From: Vampirovibrio chlorellavorus
GTDB taxonomy: Bacteria; Cyanobacteriota; Vampirovibrionia; Vampirovibrionales; Vampirovibrionaceae
Reading direction: 5' to 3'
Assembly (NCBI GenBank): GCA_001858525.1
Contig: LAPX01000013.1
Span: 62,001-126,000 of the forward strand
DNA: 64,000 nt
Made by a program: the position numbers and the translations under genes
The notes under the pieces: generated by a model
Seen by the model: the letters and a program-made list of their open reading frames with translations, nothing else
What the model was told of the DNA's origin: nothing
The model's database searches: none
In this document: positions 17,327 through 25,935 of the stretch, in pieces
Position numbering within the stretch: the stretch's first letter is position 1
How the letters are laid out: each line of letters begins with the position of its first letter

Positions 17327-18096
17327 ATCACTCGGCTGCTGGTTTGGGGGGCTTTCAGCGGAGGGCTGTACAGAATGAATGACTTGCTCAGCCCCAGGAA
17401 TTTTTCTGCATGCAAGGTGCCATTGGGAAATAAATTGCGAAATTTGGCCGCACCCATCAGCCGCACGGATTGAACCCGCTGCACGCAACGCTCCCAGGAT
17501 TCCTCCTGTCGGCGGTGAAAGCGGCGAAAGCTCAGGCGGTGCTGCCAGGCCATTACGGTGCGTTTCAGCCCCCCACCGGTGAGGTCAAAGTAATACAGCA
17601 GCCAGGCCCGCAGCGGGATGGGCAAGAACTGAAAAAAGGGGAAGTAAAAATGGGCCTCAATGGGAAAGTACAAATTGGGCGTTTGCACAAAGTAAGCTTT
17701 TCCCACCCGGCAGATCTCCCGGGCCATTTGCCATTGCCGCAGGTCGTTGCCCACGTGTTCGATCACCGAATTGGAAAAGACCACATCAAAGCTTTTATCG
17801 GCAAAGCGGGACAGGTCGGTGGCGTCCCCGGCCAGACTGGTGAAGCCCATGCCATTTAAGCGGCGATTGTTGACTGGGTAGGCTTCCACGTTCAGCAAGG
17901 TGATGTGAATTTGCCCCTGCCCCTCAAAACCCATGCTTTCCCAGAAATCCGGGGTACCCCCCACATCCAGAATTTTGAGGGGACGGGGGAATTGCTGGAG
18001 CCATTGCCGAAACAGTTCAAAGCGTTTTTGCCGCAGTTGCCAGGCCATGCTGCCCGGCTGGTAGGCGTCTAAAATCTTGGATTGCAAAAACTGCAT
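17293..18096 (-). CDS. Class I SAM-dependent methyltransferase
   Basis: 267 residues. Motif I is ILDVGGTPDFWE, followed by an acidic residue after beta 2 (LLNVEAYPVNN), GDATDLSRFADKSFDVVFSNSVIEHV (motifs II-III) and a post-motif aromatic stretch. This layout is that of methyltransferases acting on small molecules or glycans. ATG 18096 has AAGGGGA before it; longer forms have none. The gene overlaps the end of the small protein at 16976 and is otherwise isolated, so the substrate is unknown. Confidence 0.8.
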   Translation of the reverse strand: MQFLQSKILDAYQPGSMAWQLRQKRFELFRQWLQQFPRPLKILDVGGTPDFWESMGFEGQGQIHITLLNVEAYPVNNRRLNGMGFTSLAGDATDLSRFADKSFDVVFSNSVIEHVGNDLRQWQMAREICRVGKAYFVQTPNLYFPIEAHFYFPFFQFLPIPLRAWLLYYFDLTGGGLKRTVMAWQHRLSFRRFHRRQEESWERCVQRVQSVRLMGAAKFRNLFPNGTLHAEKFLGLSKSFILYSPPLKAPQTSSRVIHFPSASRAGV

Positions 18097-18531
18097 GGCT
18101 ATCCCCTTTGCGTATCGCGGAGTTTTTTGGGTGTGCTTTGTGGTGCGCTTTGGGGCGCACGCAGGTAGGCCGAATGGAAGGCCTGCTGGCCCGGCTGATC
18201 TGGAAACACTCACTGTTCTGGCTACTTGGGTGTTGATTGTGGCCCAAAGTCAGCCTGTGGAAAATTGCACAGGTGGGCAATGCGGCTAGCCCTTTGGGTA
18301 GCGTTCGACCCATTTCAGTGGGACCAATGCGGGTAGGCAATTCCCGGTTGAGCGCGGTTTTGATTTAGCTGTCTTCTTGCCGACATTCTGGACTGAGATT
18401 ACAATTTGTAAGATATGCCTGTGTTGGCTGGGACAAGTTACAGTTCGTATATGGCCCCAGTCAAACCGCTCTTGTAAAGTTTCCCCGTTGCAAGCACTGA
18501 TTGAACCCCGTAAGCATTTGTATGTCCAGCC
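18097..18531. other. Divergent intergenic region without a gene
   Basis: 435 bp between the leftward methyltransferase and the rightward LCP gene. Reading frames here are short and lack start sites. It should hold both promoters; no strong box, repeat or riboswitch-like fold is seen. Confidence 0.5.
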
Positions 18532-19896
18532 ATGATGAACGAGCAAGACACTACGCCCAGCAATACTGTAAAGGTAAACGACGTGACCTCTGTTCAAACG
18601 CCTCCGCCCAAGATGGTTCGTAAGTCCCCGGTGCGCAAGCGCTCCAGAATTCCCCTGCTCTGGCTGGTCATCGCCTCTGGCGTTATTTGCGCCGCCCTGA
18701 TTTTTACCGGCATCAAGCTGTTTAGTATTCCCTGGGTGTTGCGGAATCCGGTGTCTCAGGAGCCGGTGTTCTCGTGGCACGGCTCACCGGGACAAAAGGT
18801 TATTTTGGTCATGGGCGTGGATGAGCCCAACCGTCATCAGCGTCAGGCTGGGGAAAGCGCCTTTGAAGGTACCCGCACCGATACCATGATGCTGGCTCGT
18901 ATTAACGCCGATAAAAAACAGGTCTCTCTGGTCTCCATTCCCCGGGATAGCAAGGTCTATCTGGCCGGAAACCGGGGTGTCGATAAAATTAACGCCGCTC
19001 ATGCTCTGGGTGGGCCGGATCTGGCGGTGCAAACGGTGCAGGATTCCTTTGGGATTCCCGTGGACAATTTTATTGTCATTAACCTCCGAGGCGTTCGGGA
19101 TCTGATAGATGCTCTGGGTGGCATTGATGTGTATGTGGAAAAGCCCATGCACTACACCGACAACACGGCCAAGCTGTTCATCAACTTTGAACCGGGAAAT
19201 CACCATCTGGATGGTAAGCAGGCCGAGGCTTTCCTGCGGTTCCGGCACGATCAATTGGGTGATATCGGGCGGATTCGTCGGCAACAGCAGTTTATCGCCG
19301 CCGTGTCCAAAAAGCTGCGGGAGCCCGGCATTGTGTTTAAAATTCCGAACATGGTGCAATTGGCTGGCCAGTATGTAGAAACCGATTTGAACCCCAACGA
19401 TTTGCTGACCCTGGCCTTTTTCGGCAAGGATTTGAACATGAACAGCCTGCGCACGGCTACCTTGCCCGGACATCCCGGCGGCACCCGTGTGAGTTACTGG
19501 GTTATCGACCCGGAACCGGCACAGCTCATTCTGGATCGCCTGATTCTGGATAATCCCCAGCCCATGTTTGGTGGGTCTACCGATGCCAGCAAGCCCTTGA
19601 AAGTGGGTATTTTCTACGATCCTGCCCTGGCCAGCACCCTGCCCCAGTTGATTCAGAAGCTGGAAGGTCAGCAGTTTGAAGTGGTTTGTAAAGATAGTCA
19701 GCGTCGCACCAGCACCCAAATTATCGAGCATACCAGCCGGGTGACTGATAACTTGACCGATGCCGTGCGCAAGTCCGACCAGCGTCTGGAGAAGGCTCGC
19801 TTGATCTTTGCGCCTGTGGGCACTACATTTGAGAGTAACGCCTGTAGCGTGGGAGAAGATTACACCTTGATCCTCGGAGCGGACAGCCGTCAGTAG
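18532..19896 (+). CDS. LytR-CpsA-Psr (LCP) family protein with LytR C-terminal domain
   Basis: LCP enzymes attach lipid-linked glycopolymers to the cell wall or other acceptors. 454 residues: cytoplasmic basic tail to about 40, one transmembrane helix (42-62), LCP domain (about 90-240), then a LytR_C domain (about 350-450). LCP signatures are GTRTDTMMLARI, SIPRDSKVYL, KINAAHALGG and FLRFRHDQLGDIGRIRRQQQF; the Arg and Asp residues in these bind the pyrophosphate lipid in known structures. ATG 18532 is followed directly by a second ATG. It heads a tight rightward run ending in coaX. Found in Gram-positives and cyanobacteria, so supports a cyanobacterium-like envelope. Confidence 0.92.
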   Translation: MMNEQDTTPSNTVKVNDVTSVQTPPPKMVRKSPVRKRSRIPLLWLVIASGVICAALIFTGIKLFSIPWVLRNPVSQEPVFSWHGSPGQKVILVMGVDEPNRHQRQAGESAFEGTRTDTMMLARINADKKQVSLVSIPRDSKVYLAGNRGVDKINAAHALGGPDLAVQTVQDSFGIPVDNFIVINLRGVRDLIDALGGIDVYVEKPMHYTDNTAKLFINFEPGNHHLDGKQAEAFLRFRHDQLGDIGRIRRQQQFIAAVSKKLREPGIVFKIPNMVQLAGQYVETDLNPNDLLTLAFFGKDLNMNSLRTATLPGHPGGTRVSYWVIDPEPAQLILDRLILDNPQPMFGGSTDASKPLKVGIFYDPALASTLPQLIQKLEGQQFEVVCKDSQRRTSTQIIEHTSRVTDNLTDAVRKSDQRLEKARLIFAPVGTTFESNACSVGEDYTLILGADSRQ

Positions 19897-19928
19897 CATC
19901 AGTTCTGATATTCCGGAGAGTGCCCCAT

Positions 19929-20741
19929 ATGTTGTTCCCCAATAGTTCTCGTCGTTTGTCCGTTGCCGGTTCCGTCGTCATTTTGACCAGTGTGGTTGGC
20001 CTGTTGGCCGTTGTTTCGGCCTCTGCTCAGATGGGGCCTCAGCTCCCCGAGCCCAAACCCGTTCAGGAGAATGGGGTGACCAAAATGCTGACCAAGCTGA
20101 TCAAGAGCAAGCAGGCCCCTGCCGAGGATGAAGATGAGGACGTTCAGGGTCCGCAGCCCAAGGGACAAAAGCCTACGGTTACAGCGCCCACACTTTCCGG
20201 GCCCTCCATGATGCAGACTGGTCCTATGCATGAGCCCTTGCTGACCCAACCCCCTTTGACCAACGCCAAGATTGAAACCCCTCAGGTGGACAGTGAGAAT
20301 CCGCCGGTGTTGAGCCATCCCAAGCTGGATGACCCCACCAATCCCCTGGGCTTTGCCGACGCTGAAAACAAGCTGAAGCGCCTGATTCAACTGAATGATG
20401 CCAAGCGCTTTGCTGAAGCCAAGACCGGACTGGCTCCCCTGCGGCAGTGGTTGATTGATTTGACCGAGGCCCATATTGGCCTGTATAAAACCCTGAACCA
20501 GATTCCGTCCGCCAAAGGGCAGGCCGAACTGGAAAAAGAACTGGCCTTGCAGTTCGCCCAGTTGCGGGATCGGGCTATGATGGAGCTGGCCCGCGTGTAT
20601 ATCGCCGATAAAGACTACGGTAAGGCGGTAAAAGAGCTGGCCGAAGTGGTAAAATCCCAGCCCAAGAGCCGAGTGGGCTTGCGCAGCTACGAAATGCTTC
20701 AGGAAATTGGTTTTACCGAAAAGTTGCAGTTGGCCCAGTAG
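19929..20741 (+). CDS. Exported hypothetical protein with TPR-like C-terminus
   Basis: 270 residues. A signal peptide ends near SASAQ (about residue 34). A long low-complexity Pro/Glu/Gln linker follows (35-140) with an acidic run, then a helical domain (about 145-265) whose last part, YGKAVKELAEVVKSQP, is TPR-like. ATG 19929 has GGAGAG nine bases before it; a GTG at 19920 would crowd the ribosome site. It starts 32 bp after the LCP gene, so a periplasmic role in envelope assembly is plausible. No family recognised. Confidence 0.65.
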   Translation: MLFPNSSRRLSVAGSVVILTSVVGLLAVVSASAQMGPQLPEPKPVQENGVTKMLTKLIKSKQAPAEDEDEDVQGPQPKGQKPTVTAPTLSGPSMMQTGPMHEPLLTQPPLTNAKIETPQVDSENPPVLSHPKLDDPTNPLGFADAENKLKRLIQLNDAKRFAEAKTGLAPLRQWLIDLTEAHIGLYKTLNQIPSAKGQAELEKELALQFAQLRDRAMMELARVYIADKDYGKAVKELAEVVKSQPKSRVGLRSYEMLQEIGFTEKLQLAQ

Positions 20742-20757
20742 CGGGGTAATCGCCAAA

Positions 20758-21027
20758 ATGACAGAGGCTGCCACCTATTGTCTGAAAGGCTACGGCGAGC
20801 TGGATCCTTTGTGGGTCAAGGAGTTGCTGGCCCTGTTCAAGAGCCAGTCTGTGAATATCCGCAAGCTGGTGCTGCTGAAGGTCGATCGAGCTGATGTGTT
20901 TGCAGTGCTGGAAGTGGTTTTTGCCTTGCCGGGGGATGATTCTCCTCAGGCTGCCCACTTTTTGAGTGCGGTCGAGCAAAAGCTGGCCTTGTCCTCCTGG
21001 CAGACCCGAAGTCTCCAACCAGTATAG
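20758..21027 (+). CDS. Small hypothetical protein
   Basis: 89 residues, no signal or membrane segment, mainly helical (LDPLWVKELLALFKSQ, DVFAVLEVVFALPGDD). ATG 20758 is preceded by GGGGTAA. It lies 16 bp after the preceding gene, suggesting co-transcription. No family recognised. Confidence 0.5.
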   Translation: MTEAATYCLKGYGELDPLWVKELLALFKSQSVNIRKLVLLKVDRADVFAVLEVVFALPGDDSPQAAHFLSAVEQKLALSSWQTRSLQPV

Positions 21028-21097
21028 TCCTGCTTTCATTTAATCTTGTTTGGGGGCCTGTTTAGGGGCTTGCCGCTTGCTTCTGGGGTGGGCTCAA

Positions 21098-21172
21098 GGT
21101 CTGGCTTTGTCCAGTTACCCACAGCTGGCTTTGCCAAAATCACCAATAGCTGGCTGTGCCAAAATTACCAAC
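21098..21172. repeat. Three tandem 25-bp units
   Basis: Units at 21123-21147 and 21148-21172 (AGCTGGCTTTGCCAAAATC and AGCTGGCTGTGCCAAAATT, each plus ACCAAY) differ at three bases. A more diverged copy precedes them at 21098-21122. They are contiguous, upstream of the SRPBCC gene start. Confidence 0.6.
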
Positions 21173-21207
21173 AGAGTGATGGCTTCTTGCTGTTTGGTTG
21201 CTACAAT

Positions 21208-21873
21208 ATGATCTTGTCAGCAGCAAAGAGGCGCTTTTGGGTGCGTGTATTGGACGGATTTCAATTTGGGAAACGGGGTTTCAGCCAGACCAAGAAACTG
21301 TCTTTGGCTTGTCTCATGGGTGGTATCGCCTTCGTGGCCATCCTGATTCCGGCCCATGCGGAGCCGGAAAACCTGTTGATGGTGTCTGTGGCCCCGGTGG
21401 CCAAGCATAATAGCCTGAAAACGGTGAAGGCCCAAGTTCTCATTCAGGCTCCCCCCGCCCTGGTGTGGGATATGCTGACCGATTACCCCGGGGTGTCCGA
21501 GATTTTACCCGGATATGAACGGACCAAGGTGCTGAGTCGCAGTGGTTCCACCATTTTAATGGATGTGGGCATGCGGGTTTCCAGCCTGTTGCCGCTTTAT
21601 AAATACCGGGTGCGGGCTCAGGAGAATGAGGCCGACCGGCAGTTGGTTATGACCCGTATTGCGGGCGATTTTAAGTCTTTGCAGGCCAACTACAAGCTAA
21701 CGCCTCAAAACCACGGAAAGTCCACGTTGCTTAGTTACCAATTGAGTATTGATCCCGGGGTTGCGTTGCCGGGTTCCGCGGGCCTGATTAAGACCAATAC
21801 CCTGAAATCGCTGAGCGCGCTGGAGCGTTCTGCCGAGCTGGCTTTCCGCAAGGGAGAGATTGGACAACGGTAG
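21208..21873 (+). CDS. Exported SRPBCC/START-like (polyketide cyclase type) protein
   Basis: 221 residues. A signal peptide (KKLSLACLMGGIAFVAILIPAHA) is followed by a helix-grip domain: VKAQVLIQAPPALVWDMLTDYPGVSEILPGYERTKVL is the standard opening of coenzyme-Q-binding/cyclase-like SRPBCC domains, which hold hydrophobic ligands. The frame is open further upstream, but that part is the tandem repeat. ATG 21208 or GTG 21241 (AAGAGG ten bases before) are both possible starts; both keep the signal peptide. A periplasmic lipid-binding role is an inference. It ends 25 bp before coaX. Confidence 0.7.
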   Translation: MILSAAKRRFWVRVLDGFQFGKRGFSQTKKLSLACLMGGIAFVAILIPAHAEPENLLMVSVAPVAKHNSLKTVKAQVLIQAPPALVWDMLTDYPGVSEILPGYERTKVLSRSGSTILMDVGMRVSSLLPLYKYRVRAQENEADRQLVMTRIAGDFKSLQANYKLTPQNHGKSTLLSYQLSIDPGVALPGSAGLIKTNTLKSLSALERSAELAFRKGEIGQR

Positions 21874-21898
21874 TAATTCGGGCTATTATGCCGCTACT

Positions 21899-22708
21899 AT
21901 GAATTTGCTTGCCGTTGATATTGGCAATACGGATATCAAGTTTGGAATTTTTCGGGATGGACAGCTAACGGACCAGTGGCGGGCCACGGGGACTCGTACG
22001 CATCCGGAAAAGTTCAGCGCTGTGTTGCGTGACAGTTTGGCCCGCACCGGCCTGCAATTTGGAGCCCTGGCTTATACCAGCGTAGTGCCGGATATTGAGT
22101 ATGTCTTTCGCAAGACCATTCAGTATTGCTACAACCTGCCGGATCATCGCATTTTTGCCGTGGACCCGGCCCGCATTCAACTGCCGCTGGATTTTAGCCA
22201 CTACCCCTTGCAGCAGTTGGGCATGGATCGCCTGGTGAATGCCTGTAGCGCCCGCTTGTTGTATCCCAATACGGATTTAATCATCGTGGATTTTGGCACG
22301 GCCACTACCTTTGATTTGGTGAGTGCGGATGGCGTTTACTGGGGTGGAGCCATTGCGCCGGGCTTGAATACTTTTGCGGCCTGTCTGCCAGAGAAAACGG
22401 CCAAGCTGCCCTGGGTGGATATCACGGGCAAGCGGGCCGAGGACATTGGCATGGGGCAAAACACTATTGCCTGTCTGGAAGTGGGGTTGGGCATTGGCTA
22501 CCGGGGCATGATTAAAGAGCTGCTGAAAGAATCCATTGAAGCGCTGGATACCACGGAATTTTTGGCGGTGGCGACCGGTGGTTTGGCGGAAGTGGTGCTG
22601 CGGGTGTGCGGGCTGGAGACGCGTTTTCAGCAAACTGATTCGGCGCTGACCCTGAAGGGGTTGGCCTTGTTGTATGACTATAACCGGTTGACCCTCTCGC
22701 CCGGCTGA
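21899..22708 (+). CDS. coaX: Type III pantothenate kinase
   Basis: First step of coenzyme A synthesis: ATP-dependent phosphorylation of pantothenate. 269 residues. N-terminal phosphate loop LLAVDIGNTDIKFG, the central GMDRLVNACSA, the second ASKHA motif IIVDFGTATTFDLV, and GGAIAPGLNTFAACLPEKTAKLP are all intact. ATG 21899 reads directly into the DIGNT motif; the longer in-frame form overlaps the end of the upstream gene. No clear ribosome site. Last gene of the rightward run; fliI converges two bases after its stop. Confidence 0.95.
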   Translation: MNLLAVDIGNTDIKFGIFRDGQLTDQWRATGTRTHPEKFSAVLRDSLARTGLQFGALAYTSVVPDIEYVFRKTIQYCYNLPDHRIFAVDPARIQLPLDFSHYPLQQLGMDRLVNACSARLLYPNTDLIIVDFGTATTFDLVSADGVYWGGAIAPGLNTFAACLPEKTAKLPWVDITGKRAEDIGMGQNTIACLEVGLGIGYRGMIKELLKESIEALDTTEFLAVATGGLAEVVLRVCGLETRFQQTDSALTLKGLALLYDYNRLTLSPG

Positions 22709-22710
22709 GC

Positions 22711-24063
22711 TTAAATCTGCACGTCGGCCATCATGCCCTTTAACTGGTTGAGGGTGGACTCCATGCTCACGTCATCGTTGATGCGCTGGCGCAGGAAGTT
22801 ATCGATTTCCGGCATCATGCGGATGGCCACGTCAATTTTGGGGTTGGATCCATGCTCGTAGGCGCCCACGTCAATCAAGTCTCGGGCGTCCTGGTAGACG
22901 GCCATCAGTTCCCGCATTTTACCGGCGGCCCGCATATGCTCCTCATCGCAAATCTCGGTGAACAGACGGCTGACGCTGCCCAGAATATCAATGGCAGGAT
23001 AACGGTTTTGGGCGGCAATCTTCCGGGACAGGAAGATGTGACCGTCGATAATCCCCCGGACGGTGTCGACCACCGGGTCGTTGATGTCATCGCCTTCCAT
23101 CAGTACGGTGTACAGGGCGGTGATGGAGCCTTTTTCCGTAATACCGGTGCGCTCCAGCACTTTTTGCAACCAGGAGAAGATCGAGGGCGGGTAGCCCTTC
23201 ATGGTGGGGGGCTCGCCGATGGCCAAGCCCACTTCCCGGCCGGACATGGCGCATCGGGTTACGGTATCGGTCATTAGAAAGACTTTTTTACCCTGATCCC
23301 GGAAGTATTCGGCCACGGCGGTGGCGGTTTGCAGGCATTTCATCCGCAGCAAAGGCGGTTGATCCCCGGTGGCGCAGACCAGGACGGAGCGGGCCATCCC
23401 TTCCGGGCCCAAGCTATTTTCCATGAATTCTTTGACTTCCCGGCCCCGCTCGCCGATGAGGGCCACCACGTTTACGTCGGCTTCTGAGTTTCGGGCGATC
23501 ATGCCCAACATGGTGGATTTCCCCACCCCGGAACCGGCGAATAGGCCCATGCGCTGTCCGGCGCCCATGGTGAGCAGGCTATCCACGGCCCGCACACCGG
23601 TGAAAAAGGTGTTCTTGATTATGGGGCGGTGCAAGGGGTCGGGTGGGGCGGCTTCAATGCTGACGAACTGGGCCTTGCTGGTGTCCATGGGCATGCCATC
23701 CATGGGTTCTCCCAAGGGGGAAATCAGGCGACCCATCAGGAAATCGCCCACGGGTACGGTGATGGGGGCATTGGTGGTGGTCACCCAACTGCCCTGGGAA
23801 ATGCCGGTGCCATCGTAAAGCAGCAGCATTTGGGCCGTATCGCCCTTAAAGGCCACCACTTCCGCGGCCTTGGCGTTCCCGTCCACGCCCTCGATAAAGC
23901 ACAAATCGCCAATCTTCAGCTTGGGAAGCTGGGCTTCCACGGTCAGGCCTTGCAGCCGGGAGACGCGCCCCTTGTATTTGTAAAGGTCGGTGCTGTATAA
24001 AATTTCCCGAATGCGGGTGCGGGTGTCCTGTAGGGTATCGTCGGGGATGAGGGGTTCGCTCAT
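22711..24063 (-). CDS. fliI: Flagellar-type export ATPase FliI
   Basis: Hexameric ATPase of the flagellar or type III secretion export apparatus. 450 residues, family length. Walker A AGSGVGKST at 177-185, ALIGERGREV, Walker B-like KKVFLMTDTVTRCA, and the F-type signature GLAIGEPPTMKGYPPSIF. The N-terminal beta barrel domain is present (30-110). No other flagellar gene lies in the window, so the assignment to flagella rather than an injectisome rests on overall resemblance and on the chemotaxis genes at 40-48 kb. It is a single gene converging on coaX. Confidence 0.88.
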   Translation of the reverse strand: MSEPLIPDDTLQDTRTRIREILYSTDLYKYKGRVSRLQGLTVEAQLPKLKIGDLCFIEGVDGNAKAAEVVAFKGDTAQMLLLYDGTGISQGSWVTTTNAPITVPVGDFLMGRLISPLGEPMDGMPMDTSKAQFVSIEAAPPDPLHRPIIKNTFFTGVRAVDSLLTMGAGQRMGLFAGSGVGKSTMLGMIARNSEADVNVVALIGERGREVKEFMENSLGPEGMARSVLVCATGDQPPLLRMKCLQTATAVAEYFRDQGKKVFLMTDTVTRCAMSGREVGLAIGEPPTMKGYPPSIFSWLQKVLERTGITEKGSITALYTVLMEGDDINDPVVDTVRGIIDGHIFLSRKIAAQNRYPAIDILGSVSRLFTEICDEEHMRAAGKMRELMAVYQDARDLIDVGAYEHGSNPKIDVAIRMMPEIDNFLRQRINDDVSMESTLNQLKGMMADVQI

Positions 24064-24266
24064 GGGTGGGGGTGGCTCCGGGTTGGTACGGCTGCCCTAT
24101 TGTTATTGTAGCGGTTTTTGAGGAATTGTTTGCAGTTTCTGTGGCAGGCTTCAGGGTAGGCGGATTGGGCTGTTTGGGGAGGTGGGCAAGGTGTTAACAA
24201 TGTGGAGGGAGGGGCTTGCGTTTTGGTCATGTTTCTTTCAATATATACATCTACCTTTTATCGTGT

Positions 24267-24343
24267 GCGCTCGTAGCTCAGTTGGATAGAGTGCATGGCT
24301 ACGAACCATGAGGTCGGGAGTTCGAATCTCTCCGAGCGCGCCA
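24267..24343 (+). tRNA. tRNA-Arg (anticodon ACG)
   Basis: 77 nt with encoded CCA. Acceptor stem GCGCTCG pairs with CGAGCGC, discriminator G; the anticodon arm is CATGG-CTACGAA-CCATG, giving anticodon ACG; T arm GGGAG-TTCGAAT-CTCTC. The 3' part from 24299 is repeated at 25536-25580. Confidence 0.97.
24299..24343 (+). repeat. Left attachment-site repeat (attL) inside tRNA-Arg
   Basis: 45 bp from the anticodon loop to CCA. It recurs at 25536-25580 with two mismatches. Integrases commonly use this part of a tRNA gene and rebuild it on entry. Confidence 0.75.
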
Positions 24344-24348
24344 CTTTT

Positions 24349-24376
24349 TAAAGCACCCACAGGGGTGCTTTTTATA
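24349..24376 (+). terminator. Terminator after tRNA-Arg
   Basis: AAAGCACCC-acag-GGGTGCTTT followed by TTATA; a strong stem with T-run, six bases after the tRNA end. Confidence 0.85.
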
Positions 24377-24534
24377 TTATTGGACTTTTTCCTAAGCTCT
24401 ATTTATGAAGATCAGCTATTGAAGGAGCGAAAGGTTGTGGTTAGTATAGTTATTAACCACTGGAAATAGACAATCTGACAGCCTACACATCTACAGTTTA
24501 GGTCGAAACGACGACCTGTGTGAGGGGGACTACT

Positions 24535-25452
24535 TTGAACAATAAATTAGTTTATCACTATACAACCATAAAAGGTTTAGAAGGAATTATATCCAGTAGC
24601 TCGTTTCATGCATCCAGTTGCCTCTTTATGAATGACTTAAACGAATTCTCTTTCACTTTTGGGTTATTAAATAACTGTCTTGCAAAAGAGTTGGAAAAGG
24701 ATGGTAATTCACTACTTTTCAAAGCCTCACTGAAAAGAATCATGGAGCATCATGAAAATGCTCACGATTCTTTTAAAAAACTTCTTGCACCTTTTTTAAT
24801 TAGCTTTAGTTTTGAAGGAGATATGCTTAGCCAATGGCGAGGTTATTGCCCACATGGAGGTTATAGCCTGGGGTTTTCCTTTGATGAACTAAGTGAATAT
24901 ACGGCCGTGCCAGAAGGCGAGCCTCAAGAATGGAGCGTAATACCGGTATCATATGCCTCCTATGATGCTACCCCTGAAGAAATTGCTGTGAAAGTAAAGG
25001 AAATTTGCAACGCGTTTAAAAAGGCATTGCCGGATCTCGGCTATGATCCTTACTTTGTCCAGTTTTCACTTCTGACTCCTGCCCATAAAACAAAAGAGGC
25101 ACTCAAAAAAGAGTTGGAAGATTTACAGAAAATAGAATTGGATTTTGGCTTATGCTTCTACATAGCAGCTTGCATATCCAACCCGAATTATAAACATCAA
25201 TCCTTTCAGGAAGAAAAAGAAGTACGAATAGCCACCCTGAATAACGAATTTCTTCAATTTAAGTGTAATGAGTTCCATTTAAAACCCTATAAAATTTTCA
25301 AAGTTAATTTAACGCACTTAAAAGAGATTATAATAGGCCCAACTAATGATTATGAAAGGTGCCGGTTAGGTTTAATTAAGTTTCTTGAATATCATAACTT
25401 AAACCATGTCAAAGTTAAGGAAAGTAAAATCCCTTATCGCAATACTAATTAG
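24535..25452 (+). CDS. DUF2971 family protein, island cargo
   Basis: 305 residues, cytoplasmic. DUF2971 signatures are visible: N-terminal VYHYTTIKGLEGIISS, then FMNDLNEF, then SFSFEGDMLSQWRGYCPHGG, GYSLGFSF, and late EEKEVRIATL. The H-Y-T opening resembles the first NAD-binding motif of ADP-ribosyltransferase-like folds, but the family's activity is not established to my knowledge. TTG 24535 has GGGGG six bases before it; an in-frame GTG lies at 24520. Strong A+T bias compared with genes before the tRNA indicates transfer. As the only gene between the att repeats, it is the island's cargo; a role in defence or toxicity is inference from location only. Confidence 0.75.
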   Translation: MNNKLVYHYTTIKGLEGIISSSSFHASSCLFMNDLNEFSFTFGLLNNCLAKELEKDGNSLLFKASLKRIMEHHENAHDSFKKLLAPFLISFSFEGDMLSQWRGYCPHGGYSLGFSFDELSEYTAVPEGEPQEWSVIPVSYASYDATPEEIAVKVKEICNAFKKALPDLGYDPYFVQFSLLTPAHKTKEALKKELEDLQKIELDFGLCFYIAACISNPNYKHQSFQEEKEVRIATLNNEFLQFKCNEFHLKPYKIFKVNLTHLKEIIIGPTNDYERCRLGLIKFLEYHNLNHVKVKESKIPYRNTN

Positions 25453-25535
25453 CTTTTTAGTAAATTCGAAACTTTTCACTCCTTTGATCATAAGTATTAA
25501 TTAGTGCAGGCATTATCAATATAGAAAAGTTATCC

Positions 25536-25580
25536 CTACGAACCATGAGGACGGGAGTTCGAATCTCTCCGAGCGCGCTA
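25536..25580 (+). repeat. Right attachment-site repeat (attR), partial tRNA-Arg
   Basis: Repeat of the last 45 bp of tRNA-Arg with two changes (T to A in the variable region; CCA to CTA). It has no acceptor 5' strand or D arm, so is not a tRNA gene. Confidence 0.8.
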
Positions 25581-25618
25581 CTCTTTTATTACATTAAAGA
25601 GGAAGCAAAGACTGGTAG

Positions 25619-25732
25619 ATGGAGCAGGAAGTTATAGAAAAGCTCGATGCTATTACCGGTACTGACCTATCTGCGATTTTCGATCAGGGTGAGAGCCAAC
25701 ATACCTTACGCTATGAAATTTTAGATGCTTGA
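25619..25732 (+). CDS. Possible 37-residue ORF
   Basis: ATG-initiated ORF just right of attR; the product is acidic (MEQEVIEKLDAITGTD...). AGAGGAA lies upstream but rather far (about 15 bases). It may be a remnant of a longer gene cut by the insertion. No family recognised. Confidence 0.25.
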   Translation: MEQEVIEKLDAITGTDLSAIFDQGESQHTLRYEILDA

Positions 25733-25935
25733 AGAGAAATTAAAACTTAGCTTTAAAGCAAGGTTTAATTCATTCCTTTTTCAGATAGTTTTCTTGTTCT
25801 TGGATATATGAATCTGTTTTTCATGCTGATTAAAGCAATTGGCTTCTTCATTAGAGTATATTTTTGCAGGAGCGCGGATTCCTAAATTTTGTTGTTAAAT
25901 TCTTTCTGAGTTAGATGTTATGGGAAGGAATTAAC

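Larger units (their letters stand above)
24344..25580 (+). mobile_element. Minimal genomic island inserted at tRNA-Arg
   Basis: About 1.24 kb between the intact tRNA and the second copy of its 3' end. It holds one gene (DUF2971), is clearly richer in A+T than the DNA before the tRNA, and has no integrase. Either a deleted island or a non-autonomous element moved by an integrase elsewhere. The direct repeat makes insertion well supported; mobility now is not shown. Confidence 0.7.

Noticed and set aside
21098-21172. CRISPR array
   Set aside because: The 25-bp units are directly adjacent without spacers, and no cas gene is in the window.
22711-24063. ATP synthase beta subunit or Rho factor
   Set aside because: The G-L-A-I-G-E-P-P-x-x-x-G-Y-P-P-S signature and the length are those of FliI/SctN export ATPases.
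25536-25580. A second tRNA-Arg gene
   Set aside because: Only the 3' half is present; the acceptor 5' strand and D arm are missing and CCA reads CTA. It is an attachment-site repeat.
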